Positions 33,563-45,302 of a stretch of DNA of 64,000 bases are shown here, piece by piece. The stretch spans positions 4,216,001-4,280,000 of the forward strand of contig NC_087092.1 of assembly GCF_963855985.1 (NCBI RefSeq), written 5' to 3'. Source of the stretch: Ostrinia nubilalis (lineage: Eukaryota; Arthropoda; Insecta; Lepidoptera; Crambidae). Below the pieces are notes generated by a model. It worked only from the letters and a program-made list of their open reading frames with translations, had not been told where the DNA came from and did no database searches. How positions within the stretch are numbered: position 1 is the stretch's first letter; each line of letters opens with the position of its first letter. The position numbers and the translations under genes were made by a program.

Positions 33563-35154
33563 TTACGAAATGTACAACTAGGATCATGGAAAAAAAATGT
33601 AACTTTACAAAGGCAAAAGTTTCCAATATTTGCTTTTTAAGATTCATTAATGGCACTCATAAAATATGTTCTTTTAGGCTCTTCTTCTTTATTCTATCTC
33701 CTATTTTATGGGCCTCACAAATAAATGTTTAATAATATACTTACGGAAATATCACAAGCGATGTTATCTGAAGTGTGCGTTCTTATTCGTATAAACGTTT
33801 ATTGTTCTCTGGTGTGTTTGATCTACTTATGCTTTGTCAAACATGGACACACTGATATAAACAATGGCAACCGTCAAATTACATTCACGAAACATCATGT
33901 TTTCCACCCGAAATCGTCCGTTAATTAAGTAAACAAAGAATTATTGTCAATGAAAAACGAAAATGCATCTTTTGACGTATTTTTATAGGAAAACACGTGT
34001 AATATTAATTCTGGAAATAACAAATGAAAAACGGGTCGTCATAATTACAAGATAACAAAATAGGACACATTTTATTTCAGCTCTTTCCGTGTCGAAATTG
34101 AAAACAGCAATGAGTATAAACAATTTAAAATACGTGTAAACCTTTATGTGCCCGGTCGTAAACACAATGGAAACAAGAGATTACTGTGTCGTTTACATTT
34201 CTTTTATTTGCGTTTAATAAAGTTTGCGGACGTTATTTGGGAACGGTCGGAACTCGAATTACTACGGAGCCCTAAAATCGGTTTATTTGTTTAGAAGGTG
34301 ACCCTTTTTATCCAGTTATCCGCGGGGATAGCATAAAGCAAACATGTCTGAACGTTGACGAGTACTTCGGTGTCCAGGGAAGCTGCTGGAGTGAGAACGA
34401 GATTATGGGAGTATTAAAGGTTCAATGTTCGTTAAGAGCGAATCAGGCAGTTCATTTTTGTTCTTCAATGGCATACTTATTTCAGTCGAAATAAAAAATA
34501 TAATAGCCAACTAATGGAGTAAAATTTAATTTTGGCACCGCATGGCTATATAACAGAGTGGAGTCCGTACCCCACTTTTAAGAAGTTTTCGTAAAGTTCT
34601 GGCAAAAGCGTGGAAACGCATACACCAGGACCAGACTCATGTATGCCAGAAAATCGGTCTTTTTTAACAAAAGAGTTGAAAGTTGTTCAAAGGATCAATC
34701 AATCAAAGGGCTAGCAATATAAAAAATAATTTCATATTATTTTTTCTATGGCCCCTAACACCGGAGAGAGATACTAAAATATCATAATATCAAGCAACTT
34801 GAGAAAACTGCGCCATTTCAGCCCAGTGCGTCCTCACGCACTGCATGAAACTCAGATTTACTGCTTTCATTTTGTGTCGAAACGTCTCTATGACGTCATT
34901 ACCTTTATCTCGTCACCGTCATTATTTACTCCAAACTGCTGCATTTTCGAGATTAAACTATTACTCAGAGAATAATGACAAGCATTTATCATTCGCTTTA
35001 GAACTTTAACTTTTTTTTTAAACAAACGACTAAATAAGGTATTTACTAAATAAGTGCTCTATTTTAGATCTCAGCTTCAATTACAACATGAGCTATTAAT
35101 TAAAGTAAATTGCAGACTCGACATAGGTACGTAGTCTTACTTTTTAAACACGTA
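33563..35154. other. No recognisable gene or element
   Basis: AT-rich sequence; three short frames (33544-33732, 33725-33928, 33983-34165) have no recognisable family. Confidence 0.4.
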
Positions 35155-35263
35155 ATCCATCATACTTTAACTGTAACTCCATAACCGGTGTTTTTTGTAT
35201 GGAGTTTAACAGATTTTCGACGTCTGTTCTATGTAGTTAAAGTAAGATGGTGCAATCCAGCCT
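35155..35263 (+). mobile_element. MITE family A, copy 3
   Basis: It contains TACTTTAACTGTAACTCC, ACCGGTGTTTTTTGTATGGA and the right end AAGTAAGATGGTGCAATCCA followed by GCC. The outer left inverted end is degraded. Confidence 0.68.
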
Positions 35264-35942
35264 CAGTAGTCTTAACCTCTACATTTGCACAACATTTCCA
35301 TTTTAGTTTAAAAACAATTATTGCAATTGAACAAAACCTGCAACAACGTGTTTCAATCCATTCCAATGTGTATTAAAATCTGATTGTCACTAGCAGATTG
35401 TAAAGTCGCCACGCAAGTTTGAAACAGTTTAACCCGAGTCTTGGAATTTAATCAACCCTCGACAGCTGGTGTTAATAAAGGACAAATTCTGACTTGATCC
35501 GTGGTCTGCGGGACCCGCGAGCAAAGTTCGCTCGACCGTAAGGTTTGCATAGAAATGTTATTGGATGTAACCTGCTGGAATTACGAAGGGTTATTAAGAT
35601 ATTACGTTGGAGATTATTAATTGAGATGCCGGCAATTATTCTGTTGTCTTTGTTTTAATCTTGTTAAACTCGCGTATTGATAAGTCAGACCGACGAGTAC
35701 CTTTATGGTTATTAGAAATAGAAATAGAAAAATCTATAATTGACACAATAAAATAACAATACTATCTATAAAACTGAAATTTCAACCTTCATTTCAGATT
35801 GGTAGGAGTTCACATGGACATAGTATACATTATGTAGATTGTGATACCAGATGCTACGTCATATTGACGCAATAAACACGTCACATTTATATGTCTGACG
35901 TAACTGCTTCATTCACAGTAAACTGAAGGTGATTTTGCTACA
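35264..35942. other. No recognisable gene or element
   Basis: No supported feature. Confidence 0.4.
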
Positions 35943-36329
35943 TCTTTTAAAGGAGAAACTGACTGACTTAGTGACAAATCAACGCACAGCCTAAACGGCT
36001 AAACGTAGGCACTTGAAATTTGGAAGGGTCGTAGCTTAGGTACCGTAGAGGTGCACTAAGAAAGGAATTCCCGAAATTCCCACGGGAATGGGAATTAGCG
36101 GGAAAATCCTTTTGTATGAAAAATCTAAACCGCTTAAGTTAGACGCTTGAAATTTGGCATGCAGGTACCTTAGTAAACTTAAAGCTTAGTTACAACAGGA
36201 TATTGCAAAATTTCCACGGGAACAGGAGTTAGCGGGAAAAAACATTTGTATGAAAAAATCTAAACCGCGTAAGATAGATGAAGGGGGTAAAACGGGATCC
36301 ACGCGTACGAAGTCGCGGGCGGCCGCTAG
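35943..36329 (+). mobile_element. Helitron-like element with internal duplication
   Basis: It starts TCTTTTAAAGGAG after an A and ends GGCCGCTAG before T. It shares CTGACTGAC, CAACGCACAGCCTAAACGG and CACGCGTACGAAGTCGCGGG with the element at 13396-13604. The middle carries two diverged copies (about 36075 and 36208) of a unit including CCACGGGAA, GTTAGCGGGAAAA and TTTGTATGAAAAA, explaining its greater length of 387 bp. Confidence 0.8.
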
Positions 36330-36659
36330 TCAACCATAAAAGCTTGCTCCTAATTTACTACCTGAAAATGTTACTACTTATTTGTTTGTATTCAAAGTTT
36401 TGTGCGCGACATTTTCTAAACAGCAAAAGCCTAATTTGTGTTTCTCAAATTAAACGTACGTTCGCACGGCGTAAAAGTTGGCCGAATGACGTTAAGCCCC
36501 GGAACCGCGCATGTGTTCCGCTCGTTACGGGGAACGAGTTTACACTTACAGAACTGTTAACGCTTTCAAAAGTGATGGCGTTTAAGTTAATCCCTTTTGA
36601 AAGGTTCGGCTAATTTTGAGGTTGGTCAACTTCTAATATTTCTGTTATCAAAGTGGAAG

Positions 36660-37770
36660 GGTATTTCTCATCGCCACGGTTCTCATCGTCACCTTCGTGG
36701 CAAATTTTATTTCTAACTTATTTCAACTTTATGTAAACAAAAATTGTAGCGCTTAATGTGAAGATTGTATTCTCAGTAAATCAGTCAAATAGTGAGTCTC
36801 GTTTGGAAGCTTTAACGTTTTGAATTTTTTGATGCCACGAAAGTGATTCTGTACTTCACAGCAATATTTTTTTCAAACTTTACTACTGTAAATGTCTCTT
36901 AAGTGTTTATAAAACATATATTTTGTCTTATTTTCATAGATAAATTGCAATAACATAATATAAATTGGTACCTACTTAAATACAAGATAAAATTTTACCG
37001 ATAACGTCACCTACTAAGTTACAAGATTCTACGCAATTGGTTTTAAGGGTGATACTGGTGGCATTCTGAAATGCTAAAGAAGCAAAAAAAGGATTATCAG
37101 TACCTCAATAAAAAAGAACTCTAACTGATTATCAGTACCTCAACAAAAATATATTTTTTACTAGCTGACCCCGCGAACTCTGTTCCGCCTTAAAGGCAAT
37201 AAATAAGCCATCGCAATTTTTCCTTATTTGCTCACCGTTTAGACCTACCCTGGACTACGACAAACATTTTAAAACCAAAATCAGCTCTATCGGCCCAGCC
37301 ATTCTCGAGTTTGAATCAGACTAACGAACAGCAATTCATTTTTATTTGTATAGATTGAGGCCAGAGGGCCTCGTATTTTTGTTGTACAACTTTGAACTCA
37401 AACTTCAGATTAAATTTATCTTACAAACAGATACACAGTCACATATACAGACATACATACAGTCATACAGACAGACAGACAACAAAAACACGAGGCACTT
37501 ATTTTTTTATTGATGTACTGAACTCTACTTACCACGTATAATTTATTAGTTATTAAAATATTGTAAAAACATAAACACCAGTTACCATATTTTCATTAAT
37601 TTATTTATTTCACTATGTAAAGATATGACTGATACTATATTCACTATGTAGTTTAATTTGGTGAAATAAATAAATAAAATTTTAAAATAAACCAAAGCCA
37701 GAAATCACTTTCGTGGCCTAAAATCACCTTCGTGTATAAAACACCACGAAGGTGATGCCACGAAGGTGAC
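36660..37770. repeat. Cluster of CACCTTCGTGGC motifs in both orientations
   Basis: The word TCACCTTCGTGGC (or CACTTTCGTGG) appears at about 36697, 37705 and 37727, and its inverse GCCACGAA(G/A)GTGA at about 36834, 37742 and 37757. At 37700-37770 four copies are packed into 70 bp and can fold. The outer positions may mark ends of an element of about 1.1 kb into which the Helitron-like piece at 37161 went, but no clean terminal repeats were found. Confidence 0.5.
37161..37354 (-). mobile_element. Helitron-like non-autonomous element, inverted
   Basis: On the - strand it begins TCTATACAAATAAAAATG and ends GTTCGCGGGGTCAGCTAG, with the internal block CTCGAGAATGGCTGGGCCGA. The ends (TC and CTAG) and the GC-rich 3' subterminal region match the other Helitron-like copies here. 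Length 194 bp. Confidence 0.75.
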
Positions 37771-38517
37771 GAAAATTTTAGTTTTTTATGAATTATCCTT
37801 AAATTTGAATTTAACGGTTCAAGTCGAATACTACACAAATAAGTCTAACATGTTAAGTTTTCAATGGCAAATTTTCAATTAAATTGTTTAAATTTTAGAG
37901 GTGGAAAATATTGTTCAAGCAAGCGACGGTATGTCTATGGATAATCACAAAAAGTTATGTATTATTTTCGCGGAGCGACGATCGACCTATCTCACCTCCC
38001 CAATGGTCGAAGCGCGACTGACGTTAACCGAATAGAACGCTGTGATTGGTTGCTGATGTTCGGTTTAACGACAGTCTTGTATTATTACTCAAAATTTTAG
38101 GTACCTAAAATCGTGTGACCAACATATTTCGCTTTCTCAATTCAAAATAATTATAAGAAGATATTTTTTTGACTATTGTGTGGAAAGTATATTTAATTAC
38201 GATGATTTTAGTATATGCTACACACAAATTGAATGAAAATTGTGAATGCAGTAACCAAATGTTTCAGCGTAACCGAAGGTGTGACACGATGAGAACGCGA
38301 AAAATGACCCCGTTTTTTATCGTTTCATGTGATTTTTTAGTATTATTTTTGCTTCTATTACGATAAAATTTATTTTGTATGTAGCTAAATAGATATTTTA
38401 TCATCTGATTTCAAAGTTATTGTTCTAACTTATACCGTTTATGAACTATTATGGTGTGACCATCAAATTTGAGTGTAAATGAGAAGTACCCGGAAATCAA
38501 GGTTAAATGTATAGTTC
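37771..38517. other. No recognisable gene or element
   Basis: Apart from a GTGATTGGTT-containing stretch at 37975-38090 related in part to the MITE at 31619-31744, nothing is supported. Confidence 0.4.
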
Positions 38518-38634
38518 TTGCAACTCACGAAAGCGAGTGAGCTTTACTTGTAACTTTACATAACAAAACTTTTGAAAAACGAACAATAGCGAGCCACCAC
38601 ACATGTAAAGCTCACTCGCTTTCGTGAATTACAA
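38518..38634. repeat. Inverted repeat, 30-bp arms
   Basis: CACGAAAGCGAGTGAGCTTT in the left arm (38518-38547) is matched by AAAGCTCACTCGCTTTCGTG in the right arm (38605-38634); 28 of 30 positions pair around a 57-bp spacer. It could be a short MITE. The right arm touches the target duplication of the adjacent RTE insertion. Confidence 0.75.
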
Positions 38635-38656
38635 CATGTTAATCGTCGTCGTCGTT

Positions 38657-38928
38657 TCAGCCGAAAGACGTCCACTGCTGGACAAAGGCCTCCCCCAAGG
38701 ATTTCCACAAAGACCGGTCCTGCGCCGCTTGCATCCAGGTACTTCCCGCGACCTTCACCAGATCGTCGGTCCACCTAGTGGGAGGCCTGCCCACGCTACG
38801 TCTTCCAGCTCGTGGTCGCCACTCAAGAACTTTTCTGCCCCAGCGGCCATCAGCTCTTCGAGCTATGTGCCCCGCCCACTGCCACTTGATTTTAGCGATT
38901 CTGCGGGCTATGTCAGTCACTTCTGAGC
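38657..38928 (-). pseudogene. RTE ORF2 C-terminus (sense part of split element)
   Basis: The - strand frame starts with VTDIARRIAKIKWQWAGH, continues with DGRWGRKVLEWRPR and GRPPTRWTDDLVKVAGS and ends LGEAFVQQWTSFG with stop TGA at 38657-38659. The stop is immediately followed by the ACG-repeat tail, so the element has almost no 3' untranslated region. The IAKIKWQWAGHIARR block is the usual post-RT region of lepidopteran RTE-type proteins. There are no internal stops. Confidence 0.88.
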
Positions 38929-39826
38929 CATGTCTACAAGCTGTTTTCGAGAGTCATTACGAATCGTCTTGCTCGCAGGCTCGACGACTTCCAGCCTCCC
39001 GAACAAGCCGGTTTCCGAAAAGGCTTTAGTACCATAGACCACATACATACGCTACGGCAGATTATACAGAAGACCGAGGAGTATAATCAGCCACTTTGTC
39101 TGGCGTTTGTGGACTATGAAAAAGCCTTCGACTCGATCGAGACCTGGGCAGTGCTACAGTCTCTCCAACGGTGCCAAATTGACTATAGATACATCGAAGC
39201 GCTGAAGGGCTTGTACGAAAACGCCACAATGTCGGTCCGCCTCCAGGATCAGAACTCGAAACCTATCCAGTTGCAGCGAGGGGTGAGACAGGGAGATGTC
39301 ATATCTCCGAAACTGTTCACCACCGCCCTGGAAGATGTTTTCAAGCTTCTGGACTGGAGCGGATTCGGCATAAATATCAACGGCGAGTATATCACCCACC
39401 TTCGTTTCGCGGACGATATCGTAGTCATGGCTGAGACCGTGGAGGACTTAAACACAATGCTCGATGGCCTCAGTAGAGCCTCTCAACAAGTGGGTCTTAA
39501 AATGAACATGGACAAGACAAAAATTATGTCAAATGCCCGTGTTGTACCCACTCCTCTGAAGGTTGGAGACACTACACTCGAAGTTGTTGACAATTATGTA
39601 TACCTGGGACAAACAGTCCAGTTAGGTAGGTCCAACTTCGAGAAAGAGGTTAACCGTCGAATCCAACTCGGCTGGGCAGCGTTCGGGAAGCTTCGCGAAA
39701 TTCTCACGTCCGAAATACCGCAGTGTCTCAAGTCAAAAGTATTTGACCAGTGTGTGTTGCCAGTGATGGTGTATGGCTCTGAGACGTGGTCGCTTACTAT
39801 GGGCCTCATAAGAAGGCTCAAGGTCA
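38929..39826 (+). pseudogene. RTE reverse transcriptase domain (inverted part of split element)
   Basis: About 299 codons without a stop, lacking a proper start because both ends are element breakpoints. Recognisable in order: LFSRVITNRL, EQAGFRKGFSTIDHI (RT fingers), AFVDYEKAFDSI (first catalytic Asp region), the RGVRQGDVISPKLF block, FADDIVV at 39406-39426 (catalytic Asp pair), and VYGSETWSLT near the end, stopping after RRLKV. This is the central reverse transcriptase of an RTE-clade LINE. The endonuclease part is absent. It is cut off from the C-terminal segment by the inversion and cannot make a full protein. Confidence 0.9.
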
Positions 39827-39837
39827 AACATGTTAAT

Positions 39838-42795
39838 GCAAGTAAGTAATTTTCAGAAATGAATTTGAAGAGGCGTATTCGTGAAGAAAAAAGCCGGTTG
39901 CATTCGGGGGTTGAATTGTTTCATCTAAGAGCTGAACTGTAGAAAGATAAAAATAATTATTATGTATTTTCTTATCATACTAAAATTGTTCTCCACGGGT
40001 TTCAAACCCGCAACTCTGGCGTTTTGGTTCAGTACACGAATCACCTGGTCAGGTAGTCATCAAGAATAACTTATTATCTTTTGTTTAAAAACAATGTAGG
40101 TACGAGTACAGTTACTAAGTAAGGTTTCAGAACAAACAATGCCCTCAAACGTCATTGTCCCGTGCTCGTGCGAGCATTTGAGACACGCTCCGCTAATGCG
40201 GTGTAATCTGTCCGACAGAACATCGCACGCGCGCGAACGTTCGCGCAAATCGGCTTAATTTGAACGCAGGTAATGTTCCACGTTTGGGTTAATATTGTTA
40301 TGAACTTGATATTACAAATAAATTGACAAGTTTTTTTTCCTTCTTCAATTCGCAATATAACTTTTGATTTATCTTTTTAGAGATACCCATTTTATGCATT
40401 TTGGTAAGATATCTTAGCATACAGTTACTTTTTCTTCTTCTTCTTCTTGTCGTGTCGACAACAAACCTACACAGTGTCAGCTCAAATACAGCTACTGCTT
40501 TTTACAAACAACTATTGATATTCATCAAAATACTCTAGTATCATTTTTCCAATCTTAAAACACGTAAGCTCGATATGCTGTCGACTGTAAGTTAATATCT
40601 GCCTACTGGAAAAAAAACTTTTTATATAAGATTTTAAACTTTCGCGTTCCATTTCAACTAAAATAGTAAGACACGGGTCTTAACGCGACGTTTATTAATG
40701 AGTTAGGTACATTATGTACTCACGGCTTGACGTTTCGACTGCGATAAAGTTTAGTACCTAGTTAGTAACTCGAAGGAATTAGTGCTTTTCCCAAGGAAGT
40801 AGACTTCTTAGCCACAACCGAAGCCGCCGGTGAATACAAGCTTCACAATAAGCTACTTATAAAACTTACACTTTAGAAGGATCATCTTTAAACTAAAATC
40901 CGTGGACCGTCTTGAGCGGGTCTTTAAAATAATTAATGGGCTTTAATGAATAGTTCAGTCTTGCCTTTGGACTAGTCTAAACCCTCTAAAATAATCAGGA
41001 GCATTAGACAGGTTCTTTAAAGCGACTACGCTTTCTCAATTTGTCTTCCATAAATATTCACATTGTTTAATGCTGAAAGTGTCGACTCTAAAACGTTTGG
41101 AAGCATTAAAGACGGTTGCACACCGTAAGATATAAGAGAGCGAGAAAGTTCTTCCTTGCAGCTATAAGTACTCATGTCGGTATTTTTGGGCGAGGGAACG
41201 ACAAGAGCTACGAAAAATCAACAAGGAAACGAGTACAGTAATGGGCATTTATAAAATTTTACACTATAATCAAATAGTGTTCAAGTAAAAGTGAAAATAG
41301 GGTTAACTATTTCATTTTTTACTTTCCTGACTATGACTACTATCAGAAGTTCGCTTACATTTTGCAGTCTTAGTATGACAAGAGTCACTTTGGGGGTTAA
41401 TTTTGTTTGTTGAATGTTACCTGTTTTCTTTTAACTCTGTTATTTTAAATCCTAAAATTAAATGGAAAACCTTAGCTTCTTAGCTTTTATCAATTTTTCT
41501 TAAGATTATTCGTTCAGGTTGCCCAATTCGCTTTCATTGTGTATCGCCTTTAAGGTGTAAACCGTATCTTACATCTGTTTAAGGTTTAACATCCAAGAAA
41601 GGGCTTAGAGGTCCGAGCCAAGACGCCCGTGGGATCTCTCATCTCATGTTTAATTAATCGCAAACAAATCGCTTCTTAAAACAAAGGACCGATGCATTAT
41701 TTATGGAATATCATAAACGATGTATTTGATTATTATTTAAATAACAACAGAATGTTAGAGCTAAGATTGTTATTAAATAAATAAATAAAATTATACTCCT
41801 AAGATCACTTATTTTGGAAATTATTGCATGATTTGAAAATTACATTAAAAATTAAGGGATATCATCTTGTCCATTGTAGGACTGGTCAGGTAAATAAAAA
41901 TTAAATCCTAAAGAAAACCTAATCATCTACCATGTCTCTATGTACCCAACGAATACTTTACATTCACCATGCAAACACAAAACATCGTGATGTTTGCTTC
42001 ACCGACTGCGCACGGCGTTTACGAGTGGCAACTGCAAATGTTATTGTTCAGGTGATAACATGTCTTGATGCAGTTCTTATCTCGTAAAGCCATCGAAATA
42101 GGACCGCACACTGAACCTAGGTTGAGAATAAACAGTGACCTAGTTTACGAAATAATTATAATTTTATTACATTGTGCATGTCATGTACAAATAATACCAT
42201 GTTTTATTTGTTGATTTATAAAGTTATAAATAGGTGTTTGCATGTTTTATGTAGTTATGCTGGGTATTATGAATTTAAATTGGTACTACACAGCGCATAT
42301 TTCTATTTAGGAGAGCGATATAATGAGTTACTTTAATATTGTGATCATACTTAAGTATTTAAAAAGGCTTGATGCATGCCTGAAAAGTTTGATTAGATTT
42401 ATCATCTCCATTGCCATTTTATAACCAGGTAACTTCTATGTAACACTTTTTAAAATTATGCGTTGGAACTTACAGCGAACAAGGTTGAAAAATATTTTCA
42501 ACAAAATAGAAATTAAATTCCAAATTGCAAAAATAATGTTTAAAATTTATAGTTGTTGACCTCTTCGGGCTCAGCGATATTGAGTACGTAACGAGCCAGT
42601 GCGTGTCCTATCTAACATCGGGCTGTGTTCTCTGGAATTGCCCTCGATGTGCGAGTGGCGTTAGATATAGTGATTATCAAGTACTTCAGGGGAATCTGGT
42701 GTTGATTGATAGACGATGACGACAAAAATGTCACTAACAGGTAGTTAACTCAATATGAAATATATTCCAAGGAAATTCATATGCGCGGTGCATTC
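39838..42795. other. Mostly featureless; palindrome at 40231-40246 and weak tRNA-like segment
   Basis: GCGCGAACGTTCGCGC at 40231-40246 is a perfect 16-bp palindrome in a locally GC-rich patch. At 39990-40060 the - strand shows a GCGGGTTTGAAACCCG stretch like a degenerate B box, possibly an old SINE head. A retroelement tail is listed separately. No gene is supported. Confidence 0.4.
40433..40500 (-). repeat. Retroelement 3' tip with (GAA)n tail, copy 1
   Basis: On the - strand, GCTGACACTGTGTAGGTTTG and TTGTCGACACGACAAG are followed by AAGAAGAAGAAGAAG. The + strand segment 50070-50118 has the same blocks GCTGACACTGTGTAGGTTTG and TTGTCGACGCGA with a decayed AAGAAAAAGAAG tail. This indicates a repeated LINE-like 3' end of unknown family. 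Confidence 0.65.
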
Positions 42796-42917
42796 TAAGG
42801 CCGAGTTGCACCAACTTACTTTAACCGTAACTTTAACAATGACCGGTGCTTTTTGTATGGAGTTTTACAGATTTTTGACGTTTAATAGTCAGAGTAAGAT
42901 GGTGCAACCCAGCCTTA
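42796..42917 (+). mobile_element. MITE family A, copy 4 (best preserved)
   Basis: Left end TAAGGCCGAGTTGCACCAAC and right end GATGGTGCAACCCAGCCTTA are inverted copies, each at a TA. The inner part has CTTACTTTAACCGTAAC, GACCGGTGCTTTTTGTATGG and GTTTTACAGATTTTTGACG. This copy best shows the full family structure of about 120 bp. Confidence 0.8.
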
Positions 42918-43654
42918 ATATGGTGCGCTAGAGAGAAGTCAATGATTATTTTCGTACTTTTCCAATTTTCTTCTGATTATTTTTTTGCGGGTCCACTGAA
43001 AGCTTAAATTTGTCTAGTTACTAAAACTTTATAAGGACTCAAACAAAGTGGTGATTTTTTTTTTCAAATTTTCCATGATATCTAATTTTCAAATCCAAAT
43101 TATAAGATAAGAAGTAACTTACGCTCTTCGACTAAAATTTTATATTTAAGGCCATTACAAAGTGAAAAGACAAATACCTACTGTTTCCCTTATAAATATT
43201 TGAATGTTAGGGTTGTCTATTGTCTCTACCTAATATGCTTATCTGGCGGTAAGCGCTGATCAAATATCACCTAATATAGTTATCAGGCTGTGCAAAGAAA
43301 GCTCCATATTTGGTTGCGCATGCACGTGATTAATCCTCCGCACACAATCACAAGATGCCTGTAATGTTGTTTGTTCTAATTCAAACTACATAGGTATTTG
43401 CTTTGTGCATTTGAATCTCTTCAAATGATTATGTCGTTTCTAATGTTGTTTATTTGTTTGTTTTTTATCACAACCCCCAGTGCCCTAAAGGTCCGAAAAC
43501 CAGCGTCGTGGCATATATTGTGATTAGCACCGGATACCTTTTTTGGCACACTTTGTTTTTCGTCTACTTGTGTCATTTAATTTGGGCTCTCTTTGCAATT
43601 TATTCATTACACAGCTGCAATTTTCCATGGTGACCATGATAACCAGGAAGTGTA
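42918..43654. other. No recognisable gene or element
   Basis: No supported feature. Confidence 0.4.
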
Positions 43655-43722
43655 CTGCAACTCCTGGTTAGCGAGGATCTAAAGCTTGTGAGCCCATAAA
43701 ATTTAACCAACAAAGATTAAGT
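43655..43722 (+). repeat. Dispersed repeat C, copy 1
   Basis: CTGCAACTCCTGGTTAGCGA, GGATCTAAAGCTT, GCCCATAAAAT and AACCAACAAAG align with CTGCAACTCCTGTGTAGCCA, GGATCTACAGCTT, GCCAATAAAAT and AACCAGTGAAG at 55344-55412. It is a two-copy repeat of unknown nature; the second copy is in NOS intron 1. Confidence 0.65.
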
Positions 43723-43860
43723 AATCCTTGGGGAAGTTAATATATCTTGGGACCCCCAACAAACTATATAATTTAGTTTGAAAGGGAGCGTGAAAATTGC
43801 ATTTACCTTAATTTTATCAAATTCACTCTAGGTTTTATGGCCCATGGTACATTTTAATTA

Positions 43861-43938
43861 CCGTCTACCTAAACTAAATACGAAAATTCGCAACATATCT
43901 ATACCGTCTACCTAAACATACAAAAAATCGCAACATAT
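43861..43938 (+). repeat. Tandem duplication, period 43 bp
   Basis: CCGTCTACCTAAAC followed by an A-rich stretch and CGCAACATAT occurs at 43861-43898 and 43904-43938 with small differences. Confidence 0.8.
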
Positions 43939-45237
43939 AATGTATGTATAGATAGATTGGTTACAGTGGTGGATATCTGAAAGATTTATGTATTTCAAAA
44001 ACGATTTTCAAGACGGCACTTCGTAAAAATATATCCCGTGGAGAAGAGTTTTCCTGCGGTAAAATAATTCTGCATCTAGTTTTAATTCAGACTGAGAGCG
44101 TCATCTTTTAAAAACTTAAAACTCTTTGTAATCCTCGTATAATCCTACAGGGACCAGGTCTGTTTTTTAAATTAGCATAGAAAGCTTTGAGTGTGAAAAT
44201 GTAAAGAAGTTTTTTATTTTAGAAGCTCTAATTTGGTTAAGACTTATCTCAACTCTCATTGTATGGATGCACGACAAAATATTTATTTTGGGGTTTTAAC
44301 TTTTATACAGAAAAATTGAATTAAGTTATTCTTAACTTTTATTAAGCATCGTAACTAAAATAACATTACTAATAATTCAGGTACTGTAATACAATAACTT
44401 TGGACTTCACCTAATATTCAAATATCTATTTTACACAATGGCCTTAGACACCTTCCTAATAATAATATTTACATTCGCGATACTCTAACATAATAATAAT
44501 GATAAAATCTAGGCGCTTAGTCACTGTCATATGACTTGAACAAACTTTCTTTTCAGCACTATGTAATTATTTAGTTAAAGAATGAGTAATATTTGCTACT
44601 ATAATTTTTCTAATACTGTTTAAATAAAAACTAGAGACGTATTTTTGAAACATTCAAATTCTATTCGATTAGATTAATTGATAGAGAAAAAAGATATGGT
44701 ATTGGTAGTAGATATTGTAACAAAATTGAGACGGTAATTAAATAGTCAAAAAGTTAAATACTGCTTAAGAAATATATTTACATAGTACTTAATTATATTT
44801 GATTAAAATTCTTGTTTATAAGTAGCAAATGGAAATGAAATAATATCCTTAACGAGAAATGACTATCAGTGAAAAAATTACAAGTTAATTAAAACCTCAT
44901 CAGACTTAATTAATTTCGTACATTTGTGAACGCTCGCAATTGTTAAATAACTTATCTCGAAGAGATGTAAAAATATTAATTAAGTTCCGATGGCGCTCGT
45001 TTGTATTATTCAGAATAAACGCTGAAGTTTCATTCAGCTTTGCAATTTAAAACCGTAGATTAACTCTGCAATATTTCAGTTCCAAAACAAATATACAAAA
45101 TGGATGTTTATGTTAAATCACTGCACGGAACTTTATTAAAAAAGTTTCAATACTTTTTTACAATTAAAGAACATACTAGTCAGTAGTATGAAACATAAAT
45201 AAACTATGGGTATCTCTATCAATAGTTATTTATGTTT
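43939..45237. other. No recognisable gene or element
   Basis: Strongly AT-rich; no frame longer than about 60 codons and no repeat recognised. Confidence 0.45.
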
Positions 45238-45302
45238 GGAAAACACAGCATGGGAGCATGGGACGTCGTCGACCCACAAAGTGGACCGACGTTGATGAGT
45301 TT
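45238..45302 (+). mobile_element. RTE-clade fragment, internally deleted
   Basis: GGAAAACACAGCATGGGA ... GGGACGTCGTCGACCCACAA and AGTGGACCGACG resemble the GRPPTRWTDD-coding part of the RTE 3' region as seen at 46039-46110. The sequence then jumps to a GATGA-like tip, so most of the C-terminus is deleted. Confidence 0.55.

Larger units (their letters stand above)
38633..39837 (-). mobile_element. RTE-clade retrotransposon with inverted 5' segment and perfect 11-bp target duplication
   Basis: AACATGTTAAT at 38633-38643 and 39827-39837 brackets the insertion. The 3' part (38644-38928) lies on the - strand and ends in an ACG-repeat tail. The upstream part (38929-39826) lies on the + strand, that is inverted. 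The outer end of the inverted part stops at coding sequence for RRLKV, just before the element region with which the 3' part begins (VTDIARR), and its 5'-truncated end meets the 3' part at about 38926-38930. This is the layout expected of twin priming, known from LINE-1 insertions (established). Both reading frames are free of stops, so the insertion is probably recent. Confidence 0.88.

Noticed and set aside
37418..37490. CRISPR-like or tandem array in the ACAGACATAC-rich stretch
   Set aside because: It is simple-sequence drift (ACAGACAGACAG, CATACATACAG) without unit repeats and spacers; the genome is eukaryotic.
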